From assembly GCA_963682025.1 (NCBI GenBank), contig OY821522.1:23126154-23190153 (forward strand): a stretch of DNA of 64,000 nt, in the 5' to 3' direction. Every line of letters begins with the position of its first letter. Within the stretch, counting starts at the first letter, position 1. The notes beneath the pieces were generated by a model, which was not told where the DNA came from, ran no database searches, and saw only the letters and a program-made list of their open reading frames with translations. The position numbers were made by a program, and so were the translations under genes. Positions 21,037 to 32,260 of this stretch are shown piece by piece. The DNA is from Cordilura impudica. Taxonomy: Eukaryota > Arthropoda > Insecta > Diptera > Scathophagidae.

Positions 21037-22137
21037 AAAGGTTTGTGACTTTGCTAAAAACAGAGTTGCCACCCTAACAGAACTCGAACATGAACACACT
21101 ACAATAGTTTTTTTTTATATTTTCCATCAAAGTTGAGAAATATTGAAAAAAATGGATAGTTGTTAAATATCGATTTACCTGGACAAACACTAAGCAAACA
21201 GTACAATTTATTTTCTTAATAAATAGATCTATCAATAATATCAAAATGAATGATGATCCGTTATCTAGTTTTCGATATACTGTATCTGAAAGCGGAGCAA
21301 ATTACCTAAAAATGGTCTGTTTTTTTTGAACACTGAAAATTAGTAAACTTGGAAGGGCTATATCTTCTGGTTGTAATAAGAGTAGCATATTTGAAATCGT
21401 TGGACAATTTCCTGTAAAATAGGTTTATTCAATATTTTTTAGGGGCACATGAAATTTTGATTTTTGCAACCTCACTTATTCTACAGGCGCCACTGTGCGT
21501 TGCACAGTGGGACGAATCCCCACTATTCGATTCAAATTACTCTACACCTCATATAGTTCAACTGAAAAGTTTTTCTCTGCAGTTTCACGCAGACTGTTTT
21601 TTAGTATTTAAGCCACGAATATTCGCAGCTGAAAAATTTAAAAAAAGCCATTCTTACATTCCGTAGAGTCACATTTGAGCCAAAAATAATTTTTTTTCGT
21701 AAAAACCAAGTTTTGGAGACAAATTGCAGAAAAATGTGAGCCGAAATCAAAAATCCCCAAAGAGGGATCGATGGGCAAATTCAAGGTGTAGAGTAATTTA
21801 AATGGAACAGTGCCGATTTTCATAAATCATAGATGGAGTCAATCGATTTTGCAAGTGAGGCATACATACAGAGCTGCCGTTTTTGGTTAGTTGGCAATTA
21901 TTTTTAATGTGGAGATGTGAATATTTTTTTCATTTTGGTTACTTTTTTCCCAAAATAATAATAAGCAGAAACTTCCAAACGTGAAATTGTTTCGCAATTA
22001 AAGACCACAAAATTTTCATTAATTGCTAAGTAAACTGCAGATACATATAAAAAGAAGCCCCTAGTTTTAGTCGTGAGATACATGGACAAATTATCCCAAA
22101 GAACTTACGACAGATTCTTAAGTCTTAAAGAGGTTCG
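21037..22137. other. No gene; short repeats only
   Basis: AT-rich DNA. It contains CACTGTG-CGTTG-CACAGTG at 21491-21509 and an inverted repeat AAATTACTCTACACCT (21534-21549) / AGGTGTAGAGTAATTT (21784-21799) that may frame a 266-bp element. No convincing coding sequence. Confidence 0.5.
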
Positions 22138-22335
22138 GATGCCAAATCTCTGTACGACGCAATAAAAGATTTTGTTAAAAGCCACAATATTCTTCTGGGA
22201 AACATAGTCGGATTAGCTACCGATGATGCCAACGTAATGGCAGGAGAAATCAATAGTGTACAAGCTGGTTTTAAACATGATATATCATTTCGTTTATTCA
22301 GTCAATGGAATAGAGAAGTTCCATACAGACTATAA
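22138..22335 (+). pseudogene. hAT/ZBED-type transposase fragment
   Basis: A 60-codon piece reading DAKSLYDAIKDFVKSHNI and then IVGLATDDANVMAGEIN, matching the second aspartate region of ZBED/hAT-type transposases. No adjoining parts are recognisable, and it ends where a Helentron-like tail (AACAAGTAAGAAAATTATAG, 22347-22366, minus orientation) begins. Confidence 0.55.
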
Positions 22336-22376
22336 CTTAAATTAGAAACAAGTAAGAAAATTATAGTCGGTGTAGA

Positions 22377-22482
22377 ATTTTGTCGCAGGTTTCTTATACG
22401 AAATTAATACATTTAAAATAATATATTTAAAATAACTATTTTCGTTATTAAAGAATAATTTTTGTTTAAGTTTATAAGTATA
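22377..22482 (-). repeat. Solo LTR1, part distal to the retrovirus insertion
   Basis: Matches the LTR at 38866-39065 and 52059-52258 (ATTTTGTCGCAGGTTTCTTA..., TTAAGTTTATAAGTATA). The retrovirus interrupts it after TATA at 22479-22482; the rest is at 30238-30314. No LTR1 internal sequence adjoins, so it is a solo LTR. Confidence 0.75.
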
Positions 22483-22979
22483 AGTTAATAATTAATTAAT
22501 TTATATTAACAAAAGTTCAATCTCCCCTGTCGCAATCCAATTGCTGACACAACTTCTCATATTTATTTTAAAATTCAATTCCCTCTGTCGCAATCCAATT
22601 GCTAACACATTTCCGTTGTTCCAAATTTAATTATTTACCTTTCTTAAAATATTTGCTAAAAGTGCTGATGACATGTCTGCATTGAATGCACCTAAAATAG
22701 CTCACGTTGCATTCAATGTGATGGTTGATACTCGACAGGTATAATATTAAGTAGATAATAAGTACAAAAATGTTAAGTTGTAAAAATAGAGTCCGAACAA
22801 GAAGACATAGTTTTCCGGCAGTAATTTAAACAAAATAATAAAAAGACATAATTGACATAGTCAGTCTTCTCTTTTAAAATAAATATATTTTATTTTTTAT
22901 ATAATAAAAGTTAATCAAATAAAGTTAAAGAAGACGTAGTCTTCTCTTTAAAACAAAATTAACAAGTGTTATATTAATT
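22483..22979 (+). repeat. 5' LTR of endogenous retrovirus
   Basis: 497 bp, starts AGTTAATAATTAATT and ends TTATATTAATT. The AGTTA start is typical of gypsy-type errantiviruses. Contains a perfect hairpin AGAAGAC-GTA-GTCTTCT at 22929-22945 and inverted CATTGAATG/CATTCAATG motifs near 22680-22715. Confidence 0.9.
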
Positions 22980-22996
22980 GGCGTCCGAGCAGCCTG
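22979..22996 (+). other. Primer binding site of endogenous retrovirus (candidate)
   Basis: TGGCGTCCGAGCAGCCTG starts at the last LTR base. TGGCG matches a tRNA ending CGCCA; I cannot assign the tRNA. Confidence 0.5.
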
Positions 22997-23498
22997 GTAT
23001 AAAAAAGAATACCACGAAACCTGAGCCTGTACGTGTCCGTCCGCAGGCACCCGTTCGTTTATAGAATTGCATCGAATCCTTAGTAACGAAAAGTAAAACG
23101 GAGAAAATTCGTACAATCGGAACGGTTCTAGTTAAGTGACTTAATTAAATGAATGCAATTAGTAATAAGTGTTACTAAACAAATAAATAGGAACTACCAC
23201 AGTGAAAAACAAAAAAAAAAAAAAAATTTTTTTAATTAAAAACTTGAAATTGATAAAAGCTTATAATAAATAACTAAACAATTGAAAAACTTTACAAACA
23301 ATTTAAACTACAACAAAGCAGCATAAAAACCAACAACAGAGAAATCAACATAAAAATCAACACAAAACTCAACACAGAAGTCCGACATCCATTAGAAGAT
23401 TAATCAGCTCTAACCCGTTGAAAGCCATCCTTACTTAAAAATAAAATCAACGACAGCACCAACATTAATAATTTCATCAGTAAAGCAACAGCTAAAAC

Positions 23499-23521
23499 AT
23501 GAAGGCAATGTTAATCATATT
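23499..23521 (+). CDS. Candidate 5' mini-exon of the spliced env message
   Basis: An ATG opens seven mostly hydrophobic codons and runs directly into a consensus donor, TT|GTAAGT (23522). The env frame lacks a good upstream ATG but begins after an acceptor at 28167-28168. Codon phase (two bases here plus one there) is compatible. The start would then encode a signal peptide absent from the downstream frame. Subgenomic splicing of env is established for errantiviruses; use of these particular sites is inference. Confidence 0.55.
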
Positions 23522-23678
23522 GTAAGTTAAAATAATATTATGTTAATTTATATTTGAATTTTAAGAAATATCCTAAGCAAAAATATTTAGTTGTTAAAAA
23601 GAACGTAAAAAGAAGAATAGTAAAAAATTAAACAAGTAAAATCTATATTTTCTATCAAAACCAATTTTAAATAATATT

Positions 23679-25082
23679 ATGGCTAATCCCAGTAATCTAA
23701 TACGACCACCTGTCCTTAACAATCCAATCCCGAACCCACCAGTAGGGCCACAAAATTTTCAAATAAATGCCGAATTAGAAAATAGGATAGCTTCCATTTG
23801 TGCACAACAATGTAGGAATATTGTGCAGTCTATGATAAACCCCAACGCAGACATAAATTACGGAAATGACCAAACCATAGAGGAAAGATACAGGGAAAAT
23901 TTAAACGACTTGGACAAAATACCTGACATAGTAAGAAGTTTGAGGGAGTTTTCTGGAAACCCTTCCGAATTCAACTCCTGGAGGAAAAGTGTCGATAGGG
24001 TACTACAAATCTACAACTCAATGAGGGGAACTCCAAAATATTATGGAATCCTAAGTGTAATTAGGAATAAGATAATAGGGAATGCAGACATTGCATTAGA
24101 ATCGTACAATACGCCATTGGACTGGAATAGTATAGTAAGATGTCTGACCCTACATTACGCTGATAAACGTGACTTAGGCACCCTGGAATATCAAATGACC
24201 TCACTTATTCAGGGAAGAAACACTATCCAGATTTTTTATCAACAAGTCTATTCGCACCTATCCTTGATTTTGAATAAAATTGGCTGTATGGAAATGGGAC
24301 AAGAGTCTTTGCGACTTTTGACTCAGACATATCGAGACAAAGCTCTCGATACTTTTATAAGAGGGCTAAATGGAGATCTACCGAGACTCCTAGGCATTCG
24401 TGAACCTTCAGATCTCCCGCAAGCACTACACCTTTGCTTGAAATTAGAAAACCAACATTATAGATCAGAATACGCGAATAAACATCAAAACCATAAACAT
24501 CGTCAACAGCCATCACTTCCTCCAATGCGTAATTTGAACACACAAAATTATAATAGACCATTTTACCCAGAATTAACATTTCAACACTCTACCAAATATA
24601 ATACTCCTATGAACAATATGCAACAAAATGCATTTAAAAATCAACAACCCTTCCATTACCATAACCCTCAACCAATGTTTCAACCGCATCAACAAGTGCG
24701 ACAACAATTCCAATTTCAGACGCCAAGACCGTCAGAACCCAAACCTCAACCTATGGAAATTGATCAATCGGTACAAACAAGAAATATTAACTACCAAAAC
24801 AGACCCCGTCAAATGATGCAATTCCAGAATAAAAGACCCGCATCAATGAATCACGTTCCACCACCATTTAAACAACAACGAAATTTTCATATACAAAATG
24901 AACATCAAAATTTTGACAATATAGTAGAAGCCGAAGAATTTCAACCCGAAAATTTTGAAGACAATTACTATCAGCAAATGCAGAACGAAGATATTGGAAA
25001 ATACGCTGAATCTTTGGACAAACAGGACCAACAATATGGAACTCCTACCCAAGATCTAACCGACATTCATTTTTTAGATTAA
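23679..25082 (+). CDS. gag: Retroviral Gag
   Basis: 467 codons from ATG 23679 to TAA 25080-25082. The middle (about residues 90-260) has the capsid-like region with FSGNPSEFNSWRKSV and IRGLNGDLPRLLGI. The C-terminal 200 residues are rich in Gln, Asn and Pro with PKPQPMEIDQS; there is no CCHC zinc knuckle, as in many errantivirus Gags. It would form the particle core in the cytoplasm. The frame is intact. It overlaps pol through a slippery site seven bases before the stop. Confidence 0.85.
   Translation: MANPSNLIRPPVLNNPIPNPPVGPQNFQINAELENRIASICAQQCRNIVQSMINPNADINYGNDQTIEERYRENLNDLDKIPDIVRSLREFSGNPSEFNSWRKSVDRVLQIYNSMRGTPKYYGILSVIRNKIIGNADIALESYNTPLDWNSIVRCLTLHYADKRDLGTLEYQMTSLIQGRNTIQIFYQQVYSHLSLILNKIGCMEMGQESLRLLTQTYRDKALDTFIRGLNGDLPRLLGIREPSDLPQALHLCLKLENQHYRSEYANKHQNHKHRQQPSLPPMRNLNTQNYNRPFYPELTFQHSTKYNTPMNNMQQNAFKNQQPFHYHNPQPMFQPHQQVRQQFQFQTPRPSEPKPQPMEIDQSVQTRNINYQNRPRQMMQFQNKRPASMNHVPPPFKQQRNFHIQNEHQNFDNIVEAEEFQPENFEDNYYQQMQNEDIGKYAESLDKQDQQYGTPTQDLTDIHFLD
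25070..25076 (+). promoter_or_regulatory. -1 ribosomal frameshift site T TTT TTA
   Basis: In gag frame the codons read CAT TTT TTA GAT TAA, which is a canonical X XXY YYZ heptamer one codon before the gag stop. The pol frame (protease, reverse transcriptase) is exactly -1 relative to gag and open across this point. I did not identify a downstream pseudoknot by eye. Confidence 0.65.
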
Positions 25083-28000
25083 CGTATTCTTCGCTCCCAT
25101 ACTTTGAATGTAAGGCGAAGAATGGTCAAATTCTGAAAATCCTAATAGACACAGGATCTAACAAAAATTACATTCAATCATCTCTCGTTAACAATCCTAA
25201 ACAAAACGAAAAACCTTTTTTTGCCAACTCAATTTCTGGCGACATTAAAATCACACATCATATATTCGCGAATCTGTTTAATTTACCCGATCATCCTATA
25301 AAACTTTATATTTTACCTTCTCTAAAATCATTTCATGGTATTTTAGGCCATGACAGTTTACAGGAATTAAATGCAATAATTCACATTAAGGAAAAATACA
25401 TGTTAATAAATCACAAAATTAAAGTTAAAATTCACCAACAAATTTCCCAATCTGTAAACAAAATGGAATTTAGAACTAGTCATATGGACGAAGTTCAAAA
25501 ATCTCAATTGGAAGAAATTATAAATAATCATCCCAATTTATTCAAAGACCCTAATAAAAAACTTACATTTACTTCTCGAATCAAGGGAGAGATTCGAACC
25601 ACATCCGATTCACCAGTATATTGTAAATCATATCCGTATCCCATGGCGCTTAAAAATGAAGTTGAAAAACAAATAAATGAACTTTTAAGCGATGGTATAA
25701 TCAGGCCTTCTAGATCTCCTTACAATGCACCCGTCTGGATTGTCCCGAAAAAAATGGACGCATCCGGCGAGAAGAAATTCAGAATGGTCATCGACTACAG
25801 AAAACTGAACGCGATCACTGTAGCCGATAGATACCCCATTCCGGAGATTAACGAAGTGCTTGCAAATTTAGGAAAAAACAAGTACTTCTCAGTGGTAGAC
25901 CTTAAAAGTGGTTTTCACCAAATTCCTTTAGAGAAACGCGATATAGAGAAAACCGCATTTTCAGTCAATAATGGAAAATTTGAATTCGTCCGACTTCCAT
26001 TCGGATTAAAAAACTCGCCATCAATTTTCCAACGTACTTTAGATGACGTGTTGAGAGATCACATAGGTAAGCGATGCTATGTCTACATAGATGACATAAT
26101 TATATTTTCCAAAACCGAGAAAGAACATTTTGAAAATCTACACAAAATATTTGAAACATTAGAATCCGCAAACTTCAAAATACAGCTCGACAAGTGTGAA
26201 TTTTTAAAAACAGAAATTGAATTTCTAGGATTTATTGTAGGAACCAAAGGAATAGAAGCTAACAAACGAAAAGTAGAAGCGATAGCCCAACTACAACCTC
26301 CAAAAACTCTGAAAGATTTAAGAAGTTTTCTAGGCATGTCAGGTTACTATAGGCGCTTCATCCAGGATTACGCGAAACTCGCTAAGCCCCTGACATCCCT
26401 TTTAAGAGGGGAGGAAGGACGCATTTCGAAAAATGCCTCCAAAAATAAAAAAATATCTTTAGACCAGAATGCGCTAGATGCATTTCAAAAATTGAAAAAC
26501 TCCTTAGCCTCTAGTGATATAGTTCTCTCTCATCCTGACTTTGAAAAATGTTTCGAGTTAACGACTGATGCTTCCGACTACGCAATCGGTGCAGTCTTAT
26601 CGCAAAACAAAAAGCCTATAACCTTTCTTTCCCGAACGTTAAGTAAAACCGAAGAAAATTATGCCACAAATGAAAAAGAAATGTTGGCTATAATTTGGGC
26701 ATTAAATTCACTGAGGAATTATTTGTACGGATCCCGAAAACTAATCATATTCACAGATCACCAACCGTTAACATATGCTCTTAGTAGTAAAAATACTAAC
26801 AGCAAAATGAAGAGATGGAAAGCCATCTTAGAAGAATATGATTATGAACTCAGATATCAGCCCGGTCGAACAAACGTAGTAGCAGATGCACTATCTAGGC
26901 CACCTCAGATAAATTCAATGACAGCAACGCAGCATAGAGACGAAAGTTCATCAGACAATAAAATACCAGCAGTAGAATGTCCTATAAACGTCTTCAAAAA
27001 CCAAATTCATATTTTAATAGACGAACAAAACAACTACAAATTTGAAATTCCCTTCCCAACTTATCACAGGCATATAATAAAAAAACCGTACTACACCAAA
27101 GACATATTAATTTCGATTCTAAAAAAATATCTTAATCCTAGCGTAATTAATGGATTGTTTACCATTGAACCAATTATGGGAATAATTCAGGAATTCTATT
27201 CTGAATATTTCACGAATTATAAAACAAGATTCACACAATCACAAGTCAAAGAAATAACTGATAATGTAGAACAGGAAGAGGTCTTAATCAAAGAACACAG
27301 AAGAGCCCACAGAAATGCCAGGGAAAATAGAGAGCAAATAAAGAAAAATTACTATTTCCCAAAAATGACAGAAAAATCCAATAGAATTGTTAAAAATTGT
27401 CAAGTTTGCAGAGAACAAAAATATGATCGGCGCCCTGATAAACCACAATTCCAACCCACACCAAAGGAAATCTTGTACTAACAGCAATAGATAAATTCTC
27501 AAAATACGCTTTAGTAAAAATCTTAAAATCTAGGGCAATAGAAGATATTAAAGAACCGTTAAAAGAAATAGTTTTAGCTTTTGGTATCCCTAAGTCCATA
27601 GTCATAGACAATGAAAAATCCTTAAATTCCGTATCAATATATTTTCTTCTTAAAGATCAATTTGGCGTCGAAATCTACACTACACCACCCTACTCTAGTT
27701 CTGTTAATGGGCAAGTGGAGAGATTTCACTCTACTCTTTCGGAGATTATGAGATGCTTAAAACCAGACAAACTTCATACCACTTTTCATGACTTACTTAC
27801 CAGAGCAATATACGAGTATAACAGGTCAATTCACTCTACCACCGGCAGAAAACCGATAGATATATTTTTCTACAAAAATTTAGGCAATGATCCAGGAAAA
27901 GCAATTTTGGACAAACAAGAAATCATCAATCGTTTAACAGAAAAACAAAAACAGGACTTAAGCTACCATAACCAAAATAGGCACGGAATAAAAATTTATT

Positions 28001-28155
28001 CACCAGGAGAAGAAATTTTTGTCAGAATTAACAAGAGACTAGGTTCAAAACTAACACCAAGGTATAAAAAGGAAATAGTCAAAGAAGATAGAAACTCCAC
28101 TGTTTTAACAATGACAGGCAGAATTGTGTATAAAAGTAATATTAAAAGAAAATAA
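25079..28155 (+). pseudogene. pol: Retroviral Pol with integrase deletion
   Basis: In the -1 frame: protease (LIDTGSNKNYI near 25150 and FHGILGHDSL near 25340), reverse transcriptase (KFRMVIDYRKLNAI, FVRLPFGLKNSPSIF, YVYIDDIIIFSK), RNase H (TTDASDYAIGAVLSQ, IIFTDHQPLTYAL, NVVADALSRPP) and integrase zinc finger (EHRRAHRNAR then NCQVCREQ). The frame stops at 27479-27481. A different frame opens at once with LTAIDKFSKYALVK, the second aspartate (IVIDNEKS) and glutamate (VNGQVERFHSTL), ending at 28155. The segment that normally holds the first catalytic aspartate is missing, so a deletion with frameshift lies near 27478. Integrase is therefore inactive in this copy. Confidence 0.85.
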
Positions 28156-28168
28156 ATTATCTTTACAG

Positions 28169-29708
28169 ATTTTATCTAACCCTTGTCAAAACTGAAGTCC
28201 AAATTTTGGATTACACTTCTTCATATGTTGTGGCAATTAATAAAGGCACAGCAAAAATTCAGCAAGGAACTTTTACTATTCTACATTCGATAGATCTGGC
28301 ACAGTACGCAATATCCATATCCAATACCCATACATTCATCCAACAAAACATCCCAAATCACCATAACCTGTATCCCATCCTTATCCACGAATTAAGCCTT
28401 ACTGAAAGTATTTTAGAAAATATAACACCCACTATAAAAAATAAAAGAGCAATAAATACCATAGGTACTATTTGGAAATATATCGCAGGATCTCCGGATC
28501 ATGACGACTTTGAAATAGTAGCTAATAATATAAATGATCTAAATAAAAATAATAATAGACAAGTGTACGTGAACGAAGCTTTTAATAAAAGATTAAAAAA
28601 CCTAACAGATATAGTAAATAAAATTTCAAATGTAATAAAAAGAGATGTATTATTAGAAAACGAAATAGTTATAAATTTACAAAATAGAGTAAGACTAGTT
28701 AAGGAAGAGCTAATAAATATCCAAAATGGAATTGAATGGGCAAGGCTTGGAATTATTAACCCATCCATATTAAATAAAAAAGAAATTGAAATTGCTACGA
28801 GTAAAGTTAGAGAAGAAAATATTGTTTTCGTAAGCCCCGAAGAGGCACTCCAATTTGCCAAAGTATCTATCTTATACAATACTAATAAAAAAATATTTTA
28901 TTTAGTTAAGATTCCCTTAACGAAAAAGGAAACCTATGAAAATGTAATTTTAAGACCGGTAAAAAGGAAAAACTCTGTAATTAATCTAGAATTTAAGCAG
29001 ATTTTAAAAAATGAAAAAACTATATATGGTATAAAAAATGATTGTGAAAAATATAATAATATAATAATTTGTAAAGAAAACCAAATAAAGAATATCTCGA
29101 ATACCCAATGTATCCCTAATCTTATAAGTAGTCAAAATTCTACATGTGTAACGAGTAACGATCATCATATCCCTTTAATCGAAGAAATCGAGTCCGGCAT
29201 TATCCTACTAAATAATTGTAACACATCCATTTATATTGATGATACGCGGAGAAATATATCTGGAACGCTTCTTATAAAATTTCATAATAGCACTATTAAA
29301 ATTAGCGACAGAACTTTTAGTAATATAGAGGCCTCACCATTACAAATCATTCCCGCATTAATGCAGCCCGCTCCTTTTGAAAGCGACCATATTAATTTCC
29401 TATCACTTGAAGCTCTTAACGAATTACAGATTAATAATACGGAGGTAATTTCAACCATTCAGAAACGTTTGAGAATCGGAGGATGGTCAATCTCCATTAT
29501 CCTCAGTCTAATTATCATTTCCATAGCATGTTTAAACTTTTTCTTTAAAAATAACAAAAAAATTGTCGTTTGGGAACCTCAAACTCCAAACACTAATAAC
29601 GTGACTCATGCGACAATAACCTTGCAACGCTATGCTGAATCTCCTAAACCAATAGCATTAGAAGCCCCCATCAAACCACCAAGACTGAATAATATTCCAT
29701 TTTTCTAA
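28169..29708 (+). CDS. env: Retroviral envelope glycoprotein
   Basis: Open from a TTTACAG acceptor (28162-28168) to TAA 29706-29708, just over 510 codons. A basic KNKR stretch about 95 codons in is followed by a glycine-containing hydrophobic run (NTIGTIWKYIAG), the expected cleavage site and fusion segment of errantivirus Env, itself related to baculovirus F proteins. Several N-x-S/T sites follow, and near the C-terminus a membrane segment (ISIILSLIIISIACLNFFF) with a short cytoplasmic tail. The frame has no break. The leader would come from the mini-exon at 23499. Confidence 0.8.
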
Positions 29709-29730
29709 ATGATTGAGGACAATCAATTTA

Positions 29731-29740
29731 AGAGGGGAAG
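29731..29740 (+). other. Polypurine tract of endogenous retrovirus
   Basis: AGAGGGGAAG directly before the 3' LTR start AGTTAATAATT. Confidence 0.8.
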
Positions 29741-30237
29741 AGTTAATAATTAATTAATTTATATTAACAAAAGTTCAATCTCCCCAGTCGCAATCCAATT
29801 GCTGACACAACTTCTCATATTTATTTTAAAATTCAATTCCCTCTGTCGCAATCCAATTGCTAACACATTTCCGTTGTTCCAAATTTAATTATTTACCTTT
29901 CTTAAAATATTTGCTAAAAGTGCTGATGACATGTCTGCATTGAATGCACCTAAAATAGCTCACGTTGCATTCAATGTGATGGTTGATACTCGACAGGTAT
30001 AATATTAAGTAGATAATAAGTACAAAAATGTTAAGTTGTAAAAATAGAGTCCGAACAAGAAGACATAGTTTTCCGGCAGTAATTTAAACAAAATAATAAA
30101 AAGACATAATTGACATAGTCAGTCTTCTCTTTTAAAATAAATATATTTTATTTTTTATATAATAAAAGTTAATCAAATAAAGTTAAAGAAGACGTAGTCT
30201 TCTCTTTAAAACAAAATTAACAAGTGTTATATTAATT
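29741..30237 (+). repeat. 3' LTR of endogenous retrovirus
   Basis: 497 bp, identical by eye to the 5' LTR except for one base. Followed by the second copy of the TATA target duplication. Confidence 0.9.
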
Positions 30238-30314
30238 TATACAAGGATAATGTTTTATTTACAGATTAATTTTAATATTCACGCCATGGCTTCCGACATC
30301 AGACTCTGGCGTCA
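30238..30314 (-). repeat. Solo LTR1, remaining part
   Basis: Continues the LTR interrupted at 22482; ends in GACTCTGGCGTCA, the same terminus that in the array copies touches the Transib element at 39065 and 52258. On the minus strand the LTR starts TGACGCCAGAGTC. Confidence 0.75.
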
Positions 30315-30940
30315 TCTAATTTTCAGGTCTTCTTATAATAATATCAAATAATAAAATGTAATGTAAAAATGTTAAACTACTGATCATAATTGTGCATGCC
30401 TTCCTATTTACTCTTACACGAAAACAACAATATAAAACTGGGCATGCTGAATCACGATTTACCCTTGGCAACAAGTCTAAAATAAAAGATTATTGATTCT
30501 ACCCAGTAACCAAACTTTATATCAAAACAGGTTTTTTATATAACATAACTGGCAACTGAAACAACGTGGTATTTGTATTGTTTCAAAAAATATATGTGAA
30601 CTAAAAAAAACAAAACAATGATCTTAATAACACTAAGTAATAATAACAAGCGTATTCAAATAGTATTGTGTACGTTTGTATATAAATGGGTTTATAGATA
30701 TAACTCCCCCATCGTTAGATTGACGCGAGGAAATTTACTTAAAAGTATGTATAAGTTATATACATTTTGTTATTCAATAATTATCCTTTAAATTCTTTAA
30801 TACACATTTTTGTGTTTACATATTTGAATAAATTCAATGCATAATAGTACAATTTATGAAATTTTCATTAAAAATCAAAAATTTTTATATCGAAAATAGA
30901 ATTATTCCTTTTTATACTTATATTATAAAAAAATTTATTT
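30315..30940. other. No gene seen
   Basis: AT-rich, apparently single-copy in this window. It is the left flank of the tandem array. Confidence 0.5.
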
Positions 30941-31329
30941 TTAATACATATTGTTCCTTTTTTTATAATATATCTAGCATACATACGAAACAAATTAAGT
31001 TGTTTGTTCCTTGGAAAGAAACACAAAAAGTATGTCGCCATTCAGTTCAAAAAATTGTTTCTTTCTTTTAATGTGTTTATTTTTGCAGAATTTTAAATTT
31101 ACAAATAGTTATCCTAAATCCTTTCTTTACAACTTTAGAAATACTTGGTATATAAGTATATGTATATTAACAATATTTATATATTTCTTTTTTATATATA
31201 AAATATATGCTTTTTGTTTATGAATGCTTCTTATATAAATATATTGTTATATTTACAAATTTAGAATAATTTTAAAATGAGTTTGAATAAGAAGGTATTA
31301 ATTAATTTATTTATTACCCTTTTTTTAAT

Positions 31330-32260
31330 TTAATTCATGATTTGCCCTCATAAAAGTAAGTATTTTTTCGTTAAATTATTGAAATTGATTTTCGTGAAAT
31401 TGATTTTCTTAATTATATTGAAAATTTTTTATTTAAGCTAATGCATTTTTCATTGCCTTAACGAACTTTATTTTTATAACATTAATATTTTTCATTAAAT
31501 TAATCTATACGTATACATATATTTTCATTTAATATTTTTTCGTTAAATTATTGAAATTGATTTTCGTGAAATTGATTTTCTTCATTATAGTGAAGATTTT
31601 TTTCTTTTAAACTAATGAATTTTTCCATTGCCTTAACGAACTTAATTTTTATAAAATGATTATTTTTCATTAAATAAATCTGTACATATACATACATATT
31701 TTTTTATTTAATTCATGATTTTCCCTCATGAAATTAAATATTTTTTTGTTTCATTAAATTATTTTTTTTTTAATTCATGAGCTCTTTTAAAACAATTAAT
31801 TTTTATTCACTAAATTAAAACAAATTTTGTATTAAATTATTATAACTTTCGTTTATCTAATTTTTCCCTTTAAAGTTAGAAACTTTTTTCATTAAATTAT
31901 TAATTTTTCCCATCAAATTAATTAAATTAATTTTCGTGAAATTATGGAATAAATTACCTTACCTTAATGATTTTGTTTTCATAATTTTTTTATTTAATTC
32001 ATGATTTTTCCCTCATGAAATAAAGTGTTTTTTTGGTTAAATTATTGAAATTGATTTTCGTAATATTAATAAAGTCTTTATTGCATTATTTTTATTAGGT
32101 AATTAAATTTTTTTTCCATTACATTGAGAATTTTTTCTTTCGTATTTAATTTATTATTTTCCCTCATAAAATTAAGTATTATCATTGTCAAATTATTGAA
32201 ATTAATTTTCGTGGAATTAATTTTATTCGTTACATTAAAGATTTTTTTCTTTTAAGCTAA
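31330..32260. repeat. Degenerate 171-bp repeat field with hairpins (array copy 1)
   Basis: TATTTTTTCGTTAAATTATT begins at 31362 and again at 31533, a 171-bp period, followed by more diverged copies at about 31915, 32037 and 32190. Repeated TTCATGATTTTTCCCTCATGAA-type hairpins mark the units. Non-coding; equivalents lie at 44460-45420 and 58375-59345. Confidence 0.65.

Larger units (their letters stand above)
22483..30237 (+). mobile_element. Endogenous retrovirus, gypsy/errantivirus type, nearly complete
   Basis: Two 497-bp LTRs flank leader, gag, pol and env in the order of insect errantiviruses (Metaviridae). Target duplication TATA (22479-22482 and 30238-30241) fits the TA-rich target choice of that group. 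By eye the LTRs differ at only one base (22528 against 29786), so insertion is recent. Gag and env are open; pol has a deletion in integrase, so this copy cannot complete integration alone. Confidence 0.9.

Noticed and set aside
31330..32260. CRISPR-like array
   Set aside because: Repeat units are 171 bp, diverged and AT-rich, without regular spacers, in an insect genome.
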